A stretch of DNA of 64,000 bases from Butyrivibrio sp. INlla14. Lineage in GTDB: Bacteria; Bacillota; Clostridia; Lachnospirales; Lachnospiraceae. The stretch covers positions 1 through 64,000 of the forward strand of contig NZ_FMVS01000024.1 in NCBI RefSeq assembly GCF_900102515.1, in the 5' to 3' direction. A program made the position numbers and the translations under genes. How positions within the stretch are numbered: position 1 is the stretch's first letter; every line of letters begins with the position of its first letter. Below the pieces are notes generated by a model, which saw nothing but the letters and a program-made list of their open reading frames with translations, ran no database searches and had not been told where the DNA came from. This document shows, in pieces, positions 34,212 to 44,342 of the stretch.

Positions 34212-36500
34212 TTATTTTACGCGGTTAAAGTTAATAAGACAACCATCAAGGATTATTTGTCTCTCATCATCAGTAAGACCTCCAAGTTTAAGTTCAAACT
34301 CGGTCATCTTTCCGTCAGCGATAGCAAAAGCTTTGATGCTTTCAGCTTTTTCTTTTACCGCCTTTCTGATTTCCGGAACAAATATATAATCCTTATTCTT
34401 GAATGGAAGATTCTCCCCATCAATGATAAATGGAAGCATTCCCCAGTTAATAAGATTTGAGCGATAACGCTTTGTAGCATATTCGTTGGCAATATTAGCC
34501 CATCCGCCCAGAACCTTCTGACAAGATGCAGCCTGCTCTCTTGCTGATCCGTCTCCAGGTTTAACAGCAAATATAGTTGAACCAATACCAGTATTGGCAC
34601 TTGTTACCTCAGGGAATTTATCCAAAACTGTCTTTATCGCTGCTGCAGTCTCAGGGCTCATTTCATTAAGAGGTGCATCCTTACGACGCAGAAGTTCCTG
34701 CTGATATACCTCTTTTGCAAGGCCTACATATGCAGGATCCTTTCTTGAAAGAGTAAACTCTGCAAGTCCAAGAGGGTTTGATCTGTAGGATGAGGTTTCT
34801 CCAGAAGGAATGAGCTCATCTGTAGTAGTTACAGGATCGTGAATCTCTGAAACGACCTTAAGGAGTAGGTTATCTGTAAGAGCAACCATCTGTGGCCAGT
34901 CCTTAATATTTGGTCCAAGCTGGAGTTCTACAGAAGGGTCAGCCTTGCCCTTTGAATCAAATACTCGGTTCTTGTAAATATCGCTATCAAAGTGATATGT
35001 ATACTTATTAAATTCTCCGTCAAACTCTGTTGCAGGTGTAAGAACACCCTTGTTAGCAGCTGTTGCAGCAATTGATCTTGCGTCCATAAGTGCTACAGAA
35101 GCGACCTGTCCATTCTGAACCTTAGAGCCTTCACGGTTAGGGAAGTTTCTGGTGGAGTGTCTGATACTAAATGCGTTATTGGCAGGCGTATCACCAGCAC
35201 CAAAGCATGGGCCGCAGAATGCAGTCTTTAAGATTGCACCCGACTGAAGAATAGTAGCTGCAGCACCATTTTTAACAACTTCCATGTAAATTGGTGTTGA
35301 AGCAGGATATACACTGAGTGTAAATCTATCATTGCCAATGTATCGTCCCTTAAGGATATCTGCTGCAGCACAGATATTCTCAAATCCGCCACCTGCGCAG
35401 CCAGCAATGATTCCCTGATCAACATAGAATTTGCCATCACGAAGTTTATCCTGAAGCGAAAACTCTACCTTATCTCCAAAGCTTACCTTGGCACGCTTCT
35501 CAACATCCGCAAGGATATCAGCTGCATTCCTGTTGACCTCAGCAATCTCGTAAACATTGCTAGGATGGAATGGCATAGCAATCATAGGATTAAGTGTATC
35601 AAGATCCACTCTGACAAGGCCATCGTAGTAAGCCACATCTCCTGGTCTTAACTCTTTATAATCTCCACTTCTTCCGTGGATATCATAGTATTCCTTGATT
35701 GTATCGTCTGTCTGCCATATAGAAGATAGACAAGTTGTCTCTGTTGTCATAACATCAACGCCAATCCTGAAATCAGCGCTTAGATTCTTGACACCGGGGC
35801 CCACAAACTCAATTACCTTGTTCTTGACATAGCCATCGCCAAATACCTTGCCTATAATTGCAAGTGCTACGTCCTGAGGACCAACGCCCTTTTTGGGGCT
35901 GCCCTCCAGATAGATAGCTACTACACCTGGCATATCAACATCGTAGGTCTGTCCTAAAAGCTGCTTAACAAGCTCAGGTCCTCCTTCTCCGATTGCCATA
36001 GTACCAAGAGCGCCATACCTTGTATGAGAATCAGAACCCAGTATCATGCCCCCTGAAGTTACAAGCATTTCCCTTGCATACTGGTGAATAACCGCCTGAT
36101 GAGGTGGAACATATACTCCGCCGTACTTCTGAGCAGCTGTAAGTCCAAACATGTGATCATCTTCATTGATTGTTCCTCCAACTGCACAAAGAGAATTGTG
36201 GCAATTTGTAAGAACATATGGGATAGGAAATTTCTCAAGTCCAGAAGCTCTTGCTGTCTGAATAATTCCAACATAAGTAATATCGTGGGAAGTAAGCTTA
36301 TCAAACTTCACACAAAGCTTATCCATATTCCCTGATGTATTATGAGCCTTCAAAATGCCATAGGCTATGGTGTTCTGCCTGGCCTCTTCCCTTGATGATG
36401 TGATTCCCTTACTGGAAAGTTCTGCCTGGGCATTGTTATCATCAGGAACAATTGTTGTTCCATTTATCAAGAAGCAGCCCTTATCTAATGTTGTTACCAT
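34212..36500 (-). CDS. Aconitase-family hydratase
   Basis: About 762 residues from the ATG at 36500, with AGGAGG seven bases upstream. 4Fe-4S hydratase fold: [32 protein letters not shown] (aconitase signature region), cluster cysteines in GCAGGG and in [12 protein letters not shown], and a C-terminal swivel domain with [16 protein letters not shown]. It is shorter than AcnA or AcnB but fits the hydratase group common in gut clostridia, usually labelled aconitate hydratase. No citrate synthase or isocitrate dehydrogenase gene is near, so the substrate is not proven by context. Citrate/isocitrate conversion for glutamate synthesis is the most likely role. Confidence 0.85.
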   Translation of the reverse strand: MVTTLDKGCFLINGTTIVPDDNNAQAELSSKGITSSREEARQNTIAYGILKAHNTSGNMDKLCVKFDKLTSHDITYVGIIQTARASGLEKFPIPYVLTNCHNSLCAVGGTINEDDHMFGLTAAQKYGGVYVPPHQAVIHQYAREMLVTSGGMILGSDSHTRYGALGTMAIGEGGPELVKQLLGQTYDVDMPGVVAIYLEGSPKKGVGPQDVALAIIGKVFGDGYVKNKVIEFVGPGVKNLSADFRIGVDVMTTETTCLSSIWQTDDTIKEYYDIHGRSGDYKELRPGDVAYYDGLVRVDLDTLNPMIAMPFHPSNVYEIAEVNRNAADILADVEKRAKVSFGDKVEFSLQDKLRDGKFYVDQGIIAGCAGGGFENICAAADILKGRYIGNDRFTLSVYPASTPIYMEVVKNGAAATILQSGAILKTAFCGPCFGAGDTPANNAFSIRHSTRNFPNREGSKVQNGQVASVALMDARSIAATAANKGVLTPATEFDGEFNKYTYHFDSDIYKNRVFDSKGKADPSVELQLGPNIKDWPQMVALTDNLLLKVVSEIHDPVTTTDELIPSGETSSYRSNPLGLAEFTLSRKDPAYVGLAKEVYQQELLRRKDAPLNEMSPETAAAIKTVLDKFPEVTSANTGIGSTIFAVKPGDGSAREQAASCQKVLGGWANIANEYATKRYRSNLINWGMLPFIIDGENLPFKNKDYIFVPEIRKAVKEKAESIKAFAIADGKMTEFELKLGGLTDDERQIILDGCLINFNRVK

Positions 36501-36592
36501 CTTGATTCCTCCTACCACTTAAACTTTATACATGTATACAATTATATTGGCGCTATCATATCATAATTTGCTACAATTTTGTAGTGACAATA

Positions 36593-38125
36593 TTAATATG
36601 AATCTACTATCTTTTGTATTTCTTTTGTTACCTCTTCAAAGCCCGCATCCTTTAGCTCCTGTCGGAAAAGAGCTACTTCATCCTGTACCGGAATATCATA
36701 CTGAGCGTATGCTATCTCTGGAATGTATCTGTCAAAGATTGAAATTATCTCTTTTGTCCTGGGGTCTGACGCGATTTCTGCAAAGTTATAGCCATCCCAA
36801 GGGTAATTAACTGCTACTTTCTCATACTGATCCACAAGTTCATAGTAATCCCTCCAGGAATAAGAAGCGTCGATCAGCTCATAATCATCTCTTCTGCCCC
36901 ACCAGAAATTTACAAGAAAAGTATCTCTCTGTGAATTATATCCGCTTGGTTTCTCCATCTCTCCACCACGGGTAAGCGAATACTGCTTTCCCTCTATCCC
37001 ATAGCGAAAGAGCCTGTAACATTCCTCATCATTTCTAAGGGTGTCATAAACCATAAGCGCCTTTTCAGGATTCTTACTCTTTGCATAAACAGCCGTAGCC
37101 CCATGAAGTATACTGTCTCTCATGACATTTCCCATTTCCTTGCCAAACCAGTAAAACCTTAGGTCAGACATAGGCTGGTTTATCTCCATTTCTGGTTTTA
37201 TTGTTGTATAAAAATTCTGAGTGTGGTGCTGATCGATTGCGGTTGAACCTGAATATAATTCTTCTTCAGTATTTCTGGTCCCTTCTAAGGGTTTGCGCCA
37301 TACTCCAATCTTATCCCACTCTTTCATAAGCCTTGCAAAGTGTATATAATCATCTCCTTCATAGTAAGGAGATATTATTTTTTCGGCATTGTCCCTGTCA
37401 CTTCCCCAGATTCCATAAATGCTTATTTCATAAATTGGATTATATCTAAATGCAGACATAAGATATCCAAGTCCCATTATCTGATTGGTTCCGTCCGTAT
37501 CCCACGGAACCATGTCGGGCCTGTTCTCTTTAACATATTTCATATACTTGGTAAGTTCAGTCCAGTTGTCTATTTCTCCAAGCCCTGCTTCATCAGCGAT
37601 ATCGCCTCGATAGATAAAACCGTGATTAGTCCACTGGGTAAATTCGTTTTCGGGGATCATATAAACAGAACCCTGATAGGAGCATTTTCTCCACTCATCG
37701 TCAGAAACATTAGAATATGTCATGGGACAAAAAGTGCTGAGCATTTCTTTAGTCATAGGATAAAAATTCCCTTTTACTATGTTGGGCCAGGCATCAAGCC
37801 AGTCAGTACCTGTACCCACAAGGTCTATATCCACTTTTCCGTCATCCAGGACTCTATTGTAAGTATTAAGATAATCACTCCAACCCACATAATAAATATC
37901 CAGACGGGCATTGCACTTTTTTAAAAGAATTTTATTTACTCTGTCTATAACTTCTTCTGTCGCGCCATTAGTTGGTTTATCCCCTAATGTCAGATAAGTT
38001 ATTGTTACTGGTTCCTCCCTTGTATTCACAGTTACTCCATCATCAATAAAAGGAGTACTGCCACAAGAGGAAACAGCAAGCAACATGCATATTATCAGTG
38101 CAACAGATATCAGTCTTTGTTTCAT
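36593..38125 (-). CDS. Extracellular solute-binding lipoprotein (DUF3502 type)
   Basis: 510 residues, lipoprotein signal with lipobox VSSCG (Cys21). The sequence fits family 1 sugar-binding proteins with a DUF3502 C-terminus: VTITYLTLGDKPTNGATEEV, DIDLVGTGTDWLDAW, then VNYPWDGYNFAEIASDP near the end. Such proteins capture oligosaccharides for ABC importers. No permease genes adjoin it, so it is an orphan here. Its ATG overlaps the TAA of tadA (TAATG), which predicts translational coupling to an unrelated housekeeping gene. Confidence 0.85.
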   Translation of the reverse strand: MKQRLISVALIICMLLAVSSCGSTPFIDDGVTVNTREEPVTITYLTLGDKPTNGATEEVIDRVNKILLKKCNARLDIYYVGWSDYLNTYNRVLDDGKVDIDLVGTGTDWLDAWPNIVKGNFYPMTKEMLSTFCPMTYSNVSDDEWRKCSYQGSVYMIPENEFTQWTNHGFIYRGDIADEAGLGEIDNWTELTKYMKYVKENRPDMVPWDTDGTNQIMGLGYLMSAFRYNPIYEISIYGIWGSDRDNAEKIISPYYEGDDYIHFARLMKEWDKIGVWRKPLEGTRNTEEELYSGSTAIDQHHTQNFYTTIKPEMEINQPMSDLRFYWFGKEMGNVMRDSILHGATAVYAKSKNPEKALMVYDTLRNDEECYRLFRYGIEGKQYSLTRGGEMEKPSGYNSQRDTFLVNFWWGRRDDYELIDASYSWRDYYELVDQYEKVAVNYPWDGYNFAEIASDPRTKEIISIFDRYIPEIAYAQYDIPVQDEVALFRQELKDAGFEEVTKEIQKIVDSY

Positions 38126-38670
38126 TAAAGGTTTCCTTTCTGCTCCTTCTCAGCTTTATTCCTAGCTCTCAGTTCAACAAAAAATTCCTTTAACATTCTG
38201 GAGCATTCTTCCTTTAGAATGCCCTTTTTAACAGTTACCTGGTGATTAAAATCCGGATTGTTCAAAATATCCATTACAGAACCCGCGCATCCCGCCTTAG
38301 GATTTTCTGCTGCCATGATAACTTCCGGGATTCTGGCCTGCACTATAGCTCCAGCGCACATCTGGCAAGGTTCTAATGTCACATACAATTTGCAGTCCTC
38401 AAGACGCCAGTCCTTTATAACTTTACCTGCCTTTCTGATTGCCGTGATCTCTGCGTGGGCTAGAGGGGTTTTATCCGTGTTCCGTCTATTGTAGCCTCTT
38501 CCTATTATTTTGCCCTGATAGACAATAACACAACCTATTGGGACTTCTCCTAATCTATAGGCCTTCATAGCCTGGGCTATGGCAGCCTTCATATATTTAA
38601 CATCTTCTATTTCCTCCGGTGTCATACCTTTTGTACTGATACGCCCCAGAGATTTTGGTATCATCTGCAT
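38125..38670 (-). CDS. tadA: tRNA-specific adenosine-34 deaminase
   Basis: Zinc deaminase converting A34 to inosine in tRNA-Arg(ACG). 181 residues with PIGCVIVYQGKIIGRGYNRR, the catalytic LAHAEITAI (His and Glu) and the zinc cysteines in LEPCQMCAGAI. The first 20 residues form a non-conserved extension; an internal ATG could be the true start. Followed directly by the sugar-binding lipoprotein gene. Confidence 0.93.
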   Translation of the reverse strand: MQMIPKSLGRISTKGMTPEEIEDVKYMKAAIAQAMKAYRLGEVPIGCVIVYQGKIIGRGYNRRNTDKTPLAHAEITAIRKAGKVIKDWRLEDCKLYVTLEPCQMCAGAIVQARIPEVIMAAENPKAGCAGSVMDILNNPDFNHQVTVKKGILKEECSRMLKEFFVELRARNKAEKEQKGNL

Positions 38671-38791
38671 AAATTGTCTTCCTAAAACGCTTCCTTAAAC
38701 AATTCCTACTCTTTTGGTAGTATTTCTTGGCTTTTTTTGCTATTATATATCATTATTATAGACAAATTTATGTATTATCGAAAGGCTAATT

Positions 38792-39214
38792 ATGAAGATC
38801 TCAACAAAGGGAAGATACGGGCTCAGAGTTATGACAGATCTGGCCACCCGTTATAGTGATGAATATATTGCGCTCAAGGACATTGCTATCCGTCTTGATA
38901 TCACCATTAAATATTTGGAGCAGATAGTTGCAACCCTCAACAAAGCCGGCTATCTGGAGAGTATGCGTGGTGCAGGAGGCGGCTATCGTCTGGCTCAGGA
39001 ACCATCTAAATATGTTGTGGGAGATATCCTTAGAACTATGGAGGGGAACTTCTCTCCTGTAGAATGTGCTGCAGAAGGCATGTCTGAATGCCCTTTGGTA
39101 GATTCCTGTGCATCTCTGTCTTTTTGGAAGGGACTTGATGACGCAGTAAATAGTTATATAGACAGTTATACCCTGGATCAGTTGATCCAGGGCCCAATTT
39201 CAAAAAATAAATAA
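38792..39214 (+). CDS. Rrf2-family transcriptional regulator
   Basis: 140 residues. N-terminal winged helix MKISTKGRYGLRVMTDLA, DIAIRLDITIKYLEQIVATL and RGAGGGYRLAQEP are family hallmarks. Three cysteines in VECAAEGMSECPLVDSC (about 91-107) match the IscR-type 2Fe-2S ligands, so it may sense iron-sulfur or redox state; CymR-like cysteine control is the other option. No isc/suf or cys genes adjoin it, so its targets are elsewhere. Confidence 0.88.
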   Translation: MKISTKGRYGLRVMTDLATRYSDEYIALKDIAIRLDITIKYLEQIVATLNKAGYLESMRGAGGGYRLAQEPSKYVVGDILRTMEGNFSPVECAAEGMSECPLVDSCASLSFWKGLDDAVNSYIDSYTLDQLIQGPISKNK

Positions 39215-39227
39215 TATCAATAATGAC

Positions 39228-39256
39228 TTGAAATAATTATCAAAAACAAGTATATT
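39228..39256 (+). promoter_or_regulatory. Promoter of the SRP RNA
   Basis: TTGAAA (39228-39233), 17-bp spacer, TATATT (39251-39256), followed six bases later by the predicted RNA start. Confidence 0.75.
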
Positions 39257-39261
39257 ATTAG

Positions 39262-39445
39262 AGCGGCTCTGTAAAGGGTGCATGTAGCAGTCCTCTTGTG
39301 TAGACTCGGGTCTTATGCAATGGAAATCTGCGAACCGTGTCAGGTCGGGAACGAAGCAGCACTAAGTGGAACCTTCCATGTGTTGTAAGGTTGCCTGTTT
39401 CTGCCAGGAGTAAACGTACATGTATCCTTTACAGAGTCGTTTTTT
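39262..39445 (+). ncRNA. ffs: Signal recognition particle RNA, large form with Alu domain
   Basis: About 180 bases. The conserved S-domain hairpin is visible: GAACCGTGTCAGGTCGGGAA followed by CGAAGCAGCACTAAGTGG. The 5' CGGCTCTGTAAAGG pairs with the 3' CCTTTACAGAGTCG to close the molecule, and a T-run follows. The length and 5' region fit the Firmicute form that keeps an Alu domain. It works with Ffh to target membrane proteins. Confidence 0.92.
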
Positions 39446-39488
39446 CCAGACGAGGTTCTTTCGAATCTAGTGCAGCAGAAGTTTCCTT

Positions 39489-40574
39489 TTAGCGATTCTC
39501 CAGATACTTCATGTAATTGATGACCATAAGTGCAATCTTAAAGGTCAAAGCATCATCAAAGTTTCTAACGTCAAGTCCAGAACTCTTCTGAAGTTTCTCA
39601 ATTCTATAGACAAGTGTATTTCTGTGAACAAAGAGCTGTCTTGAAGTCTCTGATACATTCAGGTTATTCTCAAAGAACTTATTTATTGTATTTAATGTCT
39701 CTTCATCCAGGTCGTCAGGAACTTCTTTCCCGCCAAATATCTCATCAATAAAGATTCTGCAAAGACTCTCTGGAAGCTGATAAATTAGTCTTCCTATGCC
39801 CAGTGTATTATAGGCGTTGACTCTTTTTTCTGCATAAAAGATTCTTCCTACATCAAGAGCCATCTTGGCTTCCTTGAAAGATTTACTAAGGTCCTTGATC
39901 TCATCAACTATCGTTCCATAGGATACTCTTACATTCAGCATAGCTTCTGTATTCATCATATCTACAATGGTAGTGGCAATCTTGTTGACATCCTCGTAAT
40001 TCTGTCCTCTGCTGAGATTCTTTATGAGTATTACACTATTCTCATCCACCGCAGTAACATAATCTCCAGAATGCTGACCATACATGCTGGATAAAAGCTC
40101 CTGGGCACTATTATCCTGAGTGTTCTTGGTCTCTACCAGAATTATCACGCGGGGTACACTGACCTCTATCTTAAGTTTTCTTGCTCTGTTATATACATCA
40201 ATAAGAAGCATATTATCAAGAAGAAGGTTCTGGAAAAAGTTATTCCTGTCAAATCTCTCCTTGTAAGCTACTACCAGATTCTGCAGCTGACTTACTCCTA
40301 TTTTGCCTACCATATAGGCATGTTCACTGTCTCCCTTGGCAAGAAGAACATATGCGGGTTCTCCCTCATCCAAAATCTTAAAAAGATGAACATCGCCAAT
40401 TACCTGTGAATCAACAGGAGAATTTGCAAAGCTTATAACAATGGAAACATCCAGAAAATCTCTCTCACTTGTGGATGCAACCACTTCTCCGCCTAAATCC
40501 ATTACACATAGCTCAACCTTAGTAATAGCGCTGAGTTCCTCTATACTTGTTCTTATAGTCTGTGCAGAAATCAT
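39489..40574 (-). CDS. CdaR/PucR-type transcriptional regulator
   Basis: 361 residues. The C-terminal HTH of the PucR/CdaR type is clear: FENNLNVSETSRQLFVHRNT followed by LVYRIEKLQ and a segment ending in ALMVINYMKYL. The middle (about 150-270) resembles the GGDEF-like domain of this family (DLSKSFKEAKMALDVGR). The N-terminal 120 residues may bind a ligand. Sugar diacids are the classic effector of CdaR, but the neighbour msmK suggests carbohydrate uptake more generally. The ATG has GGAGCAAA upstream. Confidence 0.8.
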   Translation of the reverse strand: MISAQTIRTSIEELSAITKVELCVMDLGGEVVASTSERDFLDVSIVISFANSPVDSQVIGDVHLFKILDEGEPAYVLLAKGDSEHAYMVGKIGVSQLQNLVVAYKERFDRNNFFQNLLLDNMLLIDVYNRARKLKIEVSVPRVIILVETKNTQDNSAQELLSSMYGQHSGDYVTAVDENSVILIKNLSRGQNYEDVNKIATTIVDMMNTEAMLNVRVSYGTIVDEIKDLSKSFKEAKMALDVGRIFYAEKRVNAYNTLGIGRLIYQLPESLCRIFIDEIFGGKEVPDDLDEETLNTINKFFENNLNVSETSRQLFVHRNTLVYRIEKLQKSSGLDVRNFDDALTFKIALMVINYMKYLENR

Positions 40575-40664
40575 ATTTTGCTCCTTCTTAATTGTTATCT
40601 CACATATCTATCATAACACTTTAAACCGCAAATCCCCAATATTTTCCTACTTCAAGGCAAAAAA

Positions 40665-40700
40665 TGAGAAAAAAATGGACCACACAAAATGTGTGGTCCA
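40665..40700 (-). terminator. Terminator after msmK
   Basis: TGGACCACAC (40676-40685) and GTGTGGTCCA (40691-40700) form a perfect stem followed on the minus strand by a T-run, 15 bases past the msmK stop. Confidence 0.85.
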
Positions 40701-40714
40701 CATAAAACTCTTTA

Positions 40715-41824
40715 TTAGTTTGTGATTGTCTTCTCTGTCTCTTTGTCGAAGATGTGGATCTTCTCAACATCGAATGCAAACTTAACCTTATCGCCAGGTC
40801 TAGCTGTTGTACGAGAATCAACTCTAGCTGTGATAGGGAACTCAGCGAGATCGAAGTACAGATAAACTTCTGCACCAAGAAGCTCGTATACGTTGATTGT
40901 TGACTCAAATACAGCCTTAGATGTGCTAACAACCATCTCTGAATCATCAACGTCCTCAGGACGGATACCAAATGTAACCTTCTTGCCAGCGTAGCCACCC
41001 TCGATAACCTTCTTAGCCTTTGCAGGTGGAAGTTCGATTGACTGTCCAGCGATCTTGAGGCAAGCCTTGTCTCCGTTAACCTCAACGTCAGCGTCAAGGA
41101 AGTTCATCTGAGGTGATCCCATGAATCCTGCAACGAAGAGGTTACCTGGCTTGTCATAGAGGTTCTGAGGTGTATCAACCTGCTGAACAACACCATCCTT
41201 CATAACTACGATTCTTGTACCAAGAGTCATAGCCTCTGTCTGGTCATGTGTAACGTAGATGATTGTTGTGCCGAGTCTCTGGTGAAGCTTAGCAATCTCT
41301 GTTCTCATCTGAACACGAAGCTTAGCATCAAGGTTTGAAAGAGGCTCATCCATAAGGAATACCTTAGGATTACGAACGATAGCACGTCCCATAGCAACAC
41401 GCTGTCTCTGCCCACCTGAAAGAGCCTTAGGCTTACGATCAAGGAGCTTCTCAAGATCAAGGATCTTAGCTGCTTCTCTAACCATCTTGTCGATTTCCTG
41501 CTTTGGAACTTTTCTAAGCTTAAGTCCGAAAGCCATGTTATCATATACAGTCATATGAGGATACAGAGCGTAGTTCTGGAATACCATCGCAATATCTCTG
41601 TCCTTAGGCTCTACATCGTTAACTACTCTGTCACCGATCTTAAGAGTACCAGAAGAAATATCCTCAAGTCCTGCGATCATACGAAGTGTTGTAGACTTAC
41701 CACATCCTGATGGGCCTACGAAAATGATAAATTCCTTATCCTCGATGTCAAGGTTGAAATCTTTAACAGCCTCAAAACCGTTAGGATAAACCTTAGTAAC
41801 ATGCTGAAGTGATAAACTTGCCAT
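40715..41824 (-). CDS. msmK: Shared sugar ABC transporter ATPase (MsmK/MsmX/UgpC type)
   Basis: 369 residues. ABC ATPase with Walker A GPSGCGKST (about 37-45), signature LSGGQRQRVAMGRAIVRNP, Walker B VFLMDEPLSNLDAKLR and H-loop YVTHDQTEAMTLG. The C-terminal TOBE/OB regulatory domain (about 240-369) marks the MalK/MsmX group. With no permease or binding-protein gene beside it, it is probably the common ATPase for several sugar importers, as MsmX is in Bacillus. One partner may be the orphan binding protein at 36593, which is a guess. AGGAGG before the start. Confidence 0.92.
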   Translation of the reverse strand: MASLSLQHVTKVYPNGFEAVKDFNLDIEDKEFIIFVGPSGCGKSTTLRMIAGLEDISSGTLKIGDRVVNDVEPKDRDIAMVFQNYALYPHMTVYDNMAFGLKLRKVPKQEIDKMVREAAKILDLEKLLDRKPKALSGGQRQRVAMGRAIVRNPKVFLMDEPLSNLDAKLRVQMRTEIAKLHQRLGTTIIYVTHDQTEAMTLGTRIVVMKDGVVQQVDTPQNLYDKPGNLFVAGFMGSPQMNFLDADVEVNGDKACLKIAGQSIELPPAKAKKVIEGGYAGKKVTFGIRPEDVDDSEMVVSTSKAVFESTINVYELLGAEVYLYFDLAEFPITARVDSRTTARPGDKVKFAFDVEKIHIFDKETEKTITN

Positions 41825-42023
41825 ACCTTAATTTTCCTCCTAATTTGCAAATACGTTTATGCTATTTAAGAGTATATCTTTTAGAAAGTTTATTATCTAT
41901 TCACTAATTTCACAAATATTTTACCATTCATTAGCCAATGTGCCCAAGATAATAATACGTTTTCCACAATTCCAAAATGTTGACGAAGAATCAAAAAATT
42001 CACTGTGCAATTTGTCCATTGCA

Positions 42024-43442
42024 TTATTCATAAAAAGAAATACTACCTTTGCCATCGTTGCTTGATTTTTCCATTGCAGTTCTAGCTGCAGATAGTATTT
42101 GAGCAGCATTCGAACCATCTTTGGGGTAGATTGCCCTTCCAGCACTTATTCTTATCTTTATGTCATCGCTGCTAAGGTCTGTTTTAAAATCATAGAGAAA
42201 GAGCTGTAATTCGTCAGTCTGCTTTCTGATATCCTTGGGCTCCGTGATATCTTTGAGGAATACGATAAAAATACCATCTTCTCCCCGTCCAATAATATCA
42301 GAAACCCTGAAGTTACCTGGAAGACGCTCTGCAAGTTCTCTTGTCACTTTTCCCGAATTTGCAGGATCAAGGCTTTCTGTTTTTATAGCATAGAGCACTC
42401 CTCCATTACTATTTGCCGGGTTTATGACATATCTTTTTATCTCTTCAAGTACTCCATTTTCATTATAGAGCCCAGTTAATCTATCTCGTTTACTCTTTTC
42501 ATTTTCTCTTGATTCCATTCGCTTTTTTATGCGCCCGTAAACGTAATGGGTAATATAGTTCATAAGTATAAAAACAAATGTACTAAGTAAAAGAATAAAA
42601 ACAAATTTATAAAATTGTCCCATTTTATACTTTATAGTTGGGTGGGCATCCATTTTATCAAAACTTGCAAGCGCAATAATGGACCCTGATGTAATTTTTG
42701 AGGGAACCATTATCATATATCTTTTCCCATCAATTACTAATATCTGATCCTTCTTTTGCGAAATCCCAAGTTTTATCGTATCTATATTTAGTCTATATTT
42801 CTCATTTTCAAAAAAATCTGTTCCTGTATCTTTTCCAGCTAAGATCCTACCATTTAGAGAAACAAGCGCAACTCTGTCATAGTAGGCTTCATACTTGAAC
42901 ATCTCGTTCGTAATCTTATTAGGATCAACACACGAAATAAGATATCCTTTAACACCGTCCGCAAACGCCACACGGTTAACTACTGCAATACTGCCTTCCC
43001 GGAATACCCCGGACTTTAATACCGGCAAGATGCCTTTTCCACCGTTTGAATATACGTTTACTACCTCTTCAAAAAACTTTTCTCCTGCAAAAGATATATT
43101 TTCTCCTCTGTTGTTGTAGCCATTCCCCTTGGAATCACATACCACAACCATGCTTATCACCTCATCTTTTGCAATATATGAGAGGTATCTTATAATATTA
43201 TCTTTTTCCTCTGTGTAATTTATATCATTAAAATAAACAGCCGTAGCATCATTGTAATCTACGACTGTTTTCATAACTATGTCAGTCTCACTTATACTCT
43301 TTCTATAGTGATCTGCCATGTAAGATAATTCTGTTTCTATGATCTCGTTCTTAAAATATTCGCCAAAAACAAGGCAGGTAATACCCACCATAAGGTACAA
43401 CACAAGTATAGGAATAAGCCACTGAAGATACGCCTTTTTCAT
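42024..43442 (-). CDS. Membrane sensor with degenerate GGDEF domain
   Basis: 472 residues. Two membrane helices (about 8-30 and 278-300) flank an extracytoplasmic Cache-like sensor domain (31-277). A GGDEF domain follows (about 320-470), beginning with the typical KRDRLTGLYNENGVLEE. The active-site loop reads IGRGEDGIFIVFL instead of a GGDEF signature, so cyclic-di-GMP synthesis is unlikely; it may bind GTP or act through protein contacts. Co-directional with the YesL-like gene 26 bases upstream, so the two are probably one operon. Confidence 0.85.
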   Translation of the reverse strand: MKKAYLQWLIPILVLYLMVGITCLVFGEYFKNEIIETELSYMADHYRKSISETDIVMKTVVDYNDATAVYFNDINYTEEKDNIIRYLSYIAKDEVISMVVVCDSKGNGYNNRGENISFAGEKFFEEVVNVYSNGGKGILPVLKSGVFREGSIAVVNRVAFADGVKGYLISCVDPNKITNEMFKYEAYYDRVALVSLNGRILAGKDTGTDFFENEKYRLNIDTIKLGISQKKDQILVIDGKRYMIMVPSKITSGSIIALASFDKMDAHPTIKYKMGQFYKFVFILLLSTFVFILMNYITHYVYGRIKKRMESRENEKSKRDRLTGLYNENGVLEEIKRYVINPANSNGGVLYAIKTESLDPANSGKVTRELAERLPGNFRVSDIIGRGEDGIFIVFLKDITEPKDIRKQTDELQLFLYDFKTDLSSDDIKIRISAGRAIYPKDGSNAAQILSAARTAMEKSSNDGKGSISFYE

Positions 43443-43468
43443 AGGATACCTCTTTGTTGTGATCCCTA

Positions 43469-44323
43469 TTACTGTTCCTTTGCTTCCTCTGCTTCTTCTT
43501 TTTCTTCTGAAGCCTCTGTTTCATCCGCATCTATCTTTCTGATAGCTGCTGCAAGTTCTTCTTCCTCAGACATCTCTTCAACCTTGGGCTCAAAACGCTT
43601 AAATGTTCCATTGTACAAAAGTGCATGTAAGAATCCAGGTCCTGCAACACCAAACAGGATCATAAGAGGTACTGCCTTCTGGACAAAGAAGAATATGATC
43701 ACCAGCGGGATCGCACTGGCAATTGTCATAAGTATAGTCTTAGGAAATGCCATAATGGACATGAGTGCGGCATTTCTAAGTGTTCCAGGTACTGTATTTA
43801 CGAACTTTGATAAAAGAGGGTATATATACAGTGAGATCATGTACAAAATTAGGGAAATTGCCATAACCACATAAAGGTATACAGGTGAATTGCCCTGAGC
43901 ATACATGATAATAAAATCCAAAAGCAGGATTCCACCAGCAATCCACTGGATTACCTGTAAAATAGCTCCCTGCTTGAAGTTCTCCTTAAAAGATTTGAAA
44001 AATGACTTAGTAACGTAACTATCCTCATCTCTTACAATCTTAAGAAGCACATAGTGCATTGCTGTAAGAGCAGGTCCTACTGGTATAGAACAAACTATTC
44101 CAAATATCCATGCCCACAGTACAACATTGAAAGGTGTAAGTGACAAAGCCTGCAATGAAGGATCTTCATCTAGAAGAAGGATCAGGTAAGAACCTACTGT
44201 CATGATCTGCTCAACAATAAGCGGAATTGCAAAAATCAGCGTCAAAATGTTCAGCCACATTATATCTGCAATCTTGGACAAAGCATGCATAAGTGGACTA
44301 TCAATATCAAATAACTTTCCCAT
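43469..44323 (-). CDS. YesL-like (DUF624) membrane protein
   Basis: 284 residues with about five membrane helices. The start MGKLFDIDSPLMHALSKIAD and PVGPALTAMHYVLLKIVRDE match DUF624/YesL proteins, often found beside sugar ABC transporter and two-component genes in Firmicutes. The last 35 residues are highly acidic (Glu/Ala). Function unknown; a role in sugar uptake signalling is inferred from the family's usual neighbourhoods and from the nearby msmK. Confidence 0.82.
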   Translation of the reverse strand: MGKLFDIDSPLMHALSKIADIMWLNILTLIFAIPLIVEQIMTVGSYLILLLDEDPSLQALSLTPFNVVLWAWIFGIVCSIPVGPALTAMHYVLLKIVRDEDSYVTKSFFKSFKENFKQGAILQVIQWIAGGILLLDFIIMYAQGNSPVYLYVVMAISLILYMISLYIYPLLSKFVNTVPGTLRNAALMSIMAFPKTILMTIASAIPLVIIFFFVQKAVPLMILFGVAGPGFLHALLYNGTFKRFEPKVEEMSEEEELAAAIRKIDADETEASEEKEEAEEAKEQ

Positions 44324-44342
44324 ACAACAAAACCATTCCTTT

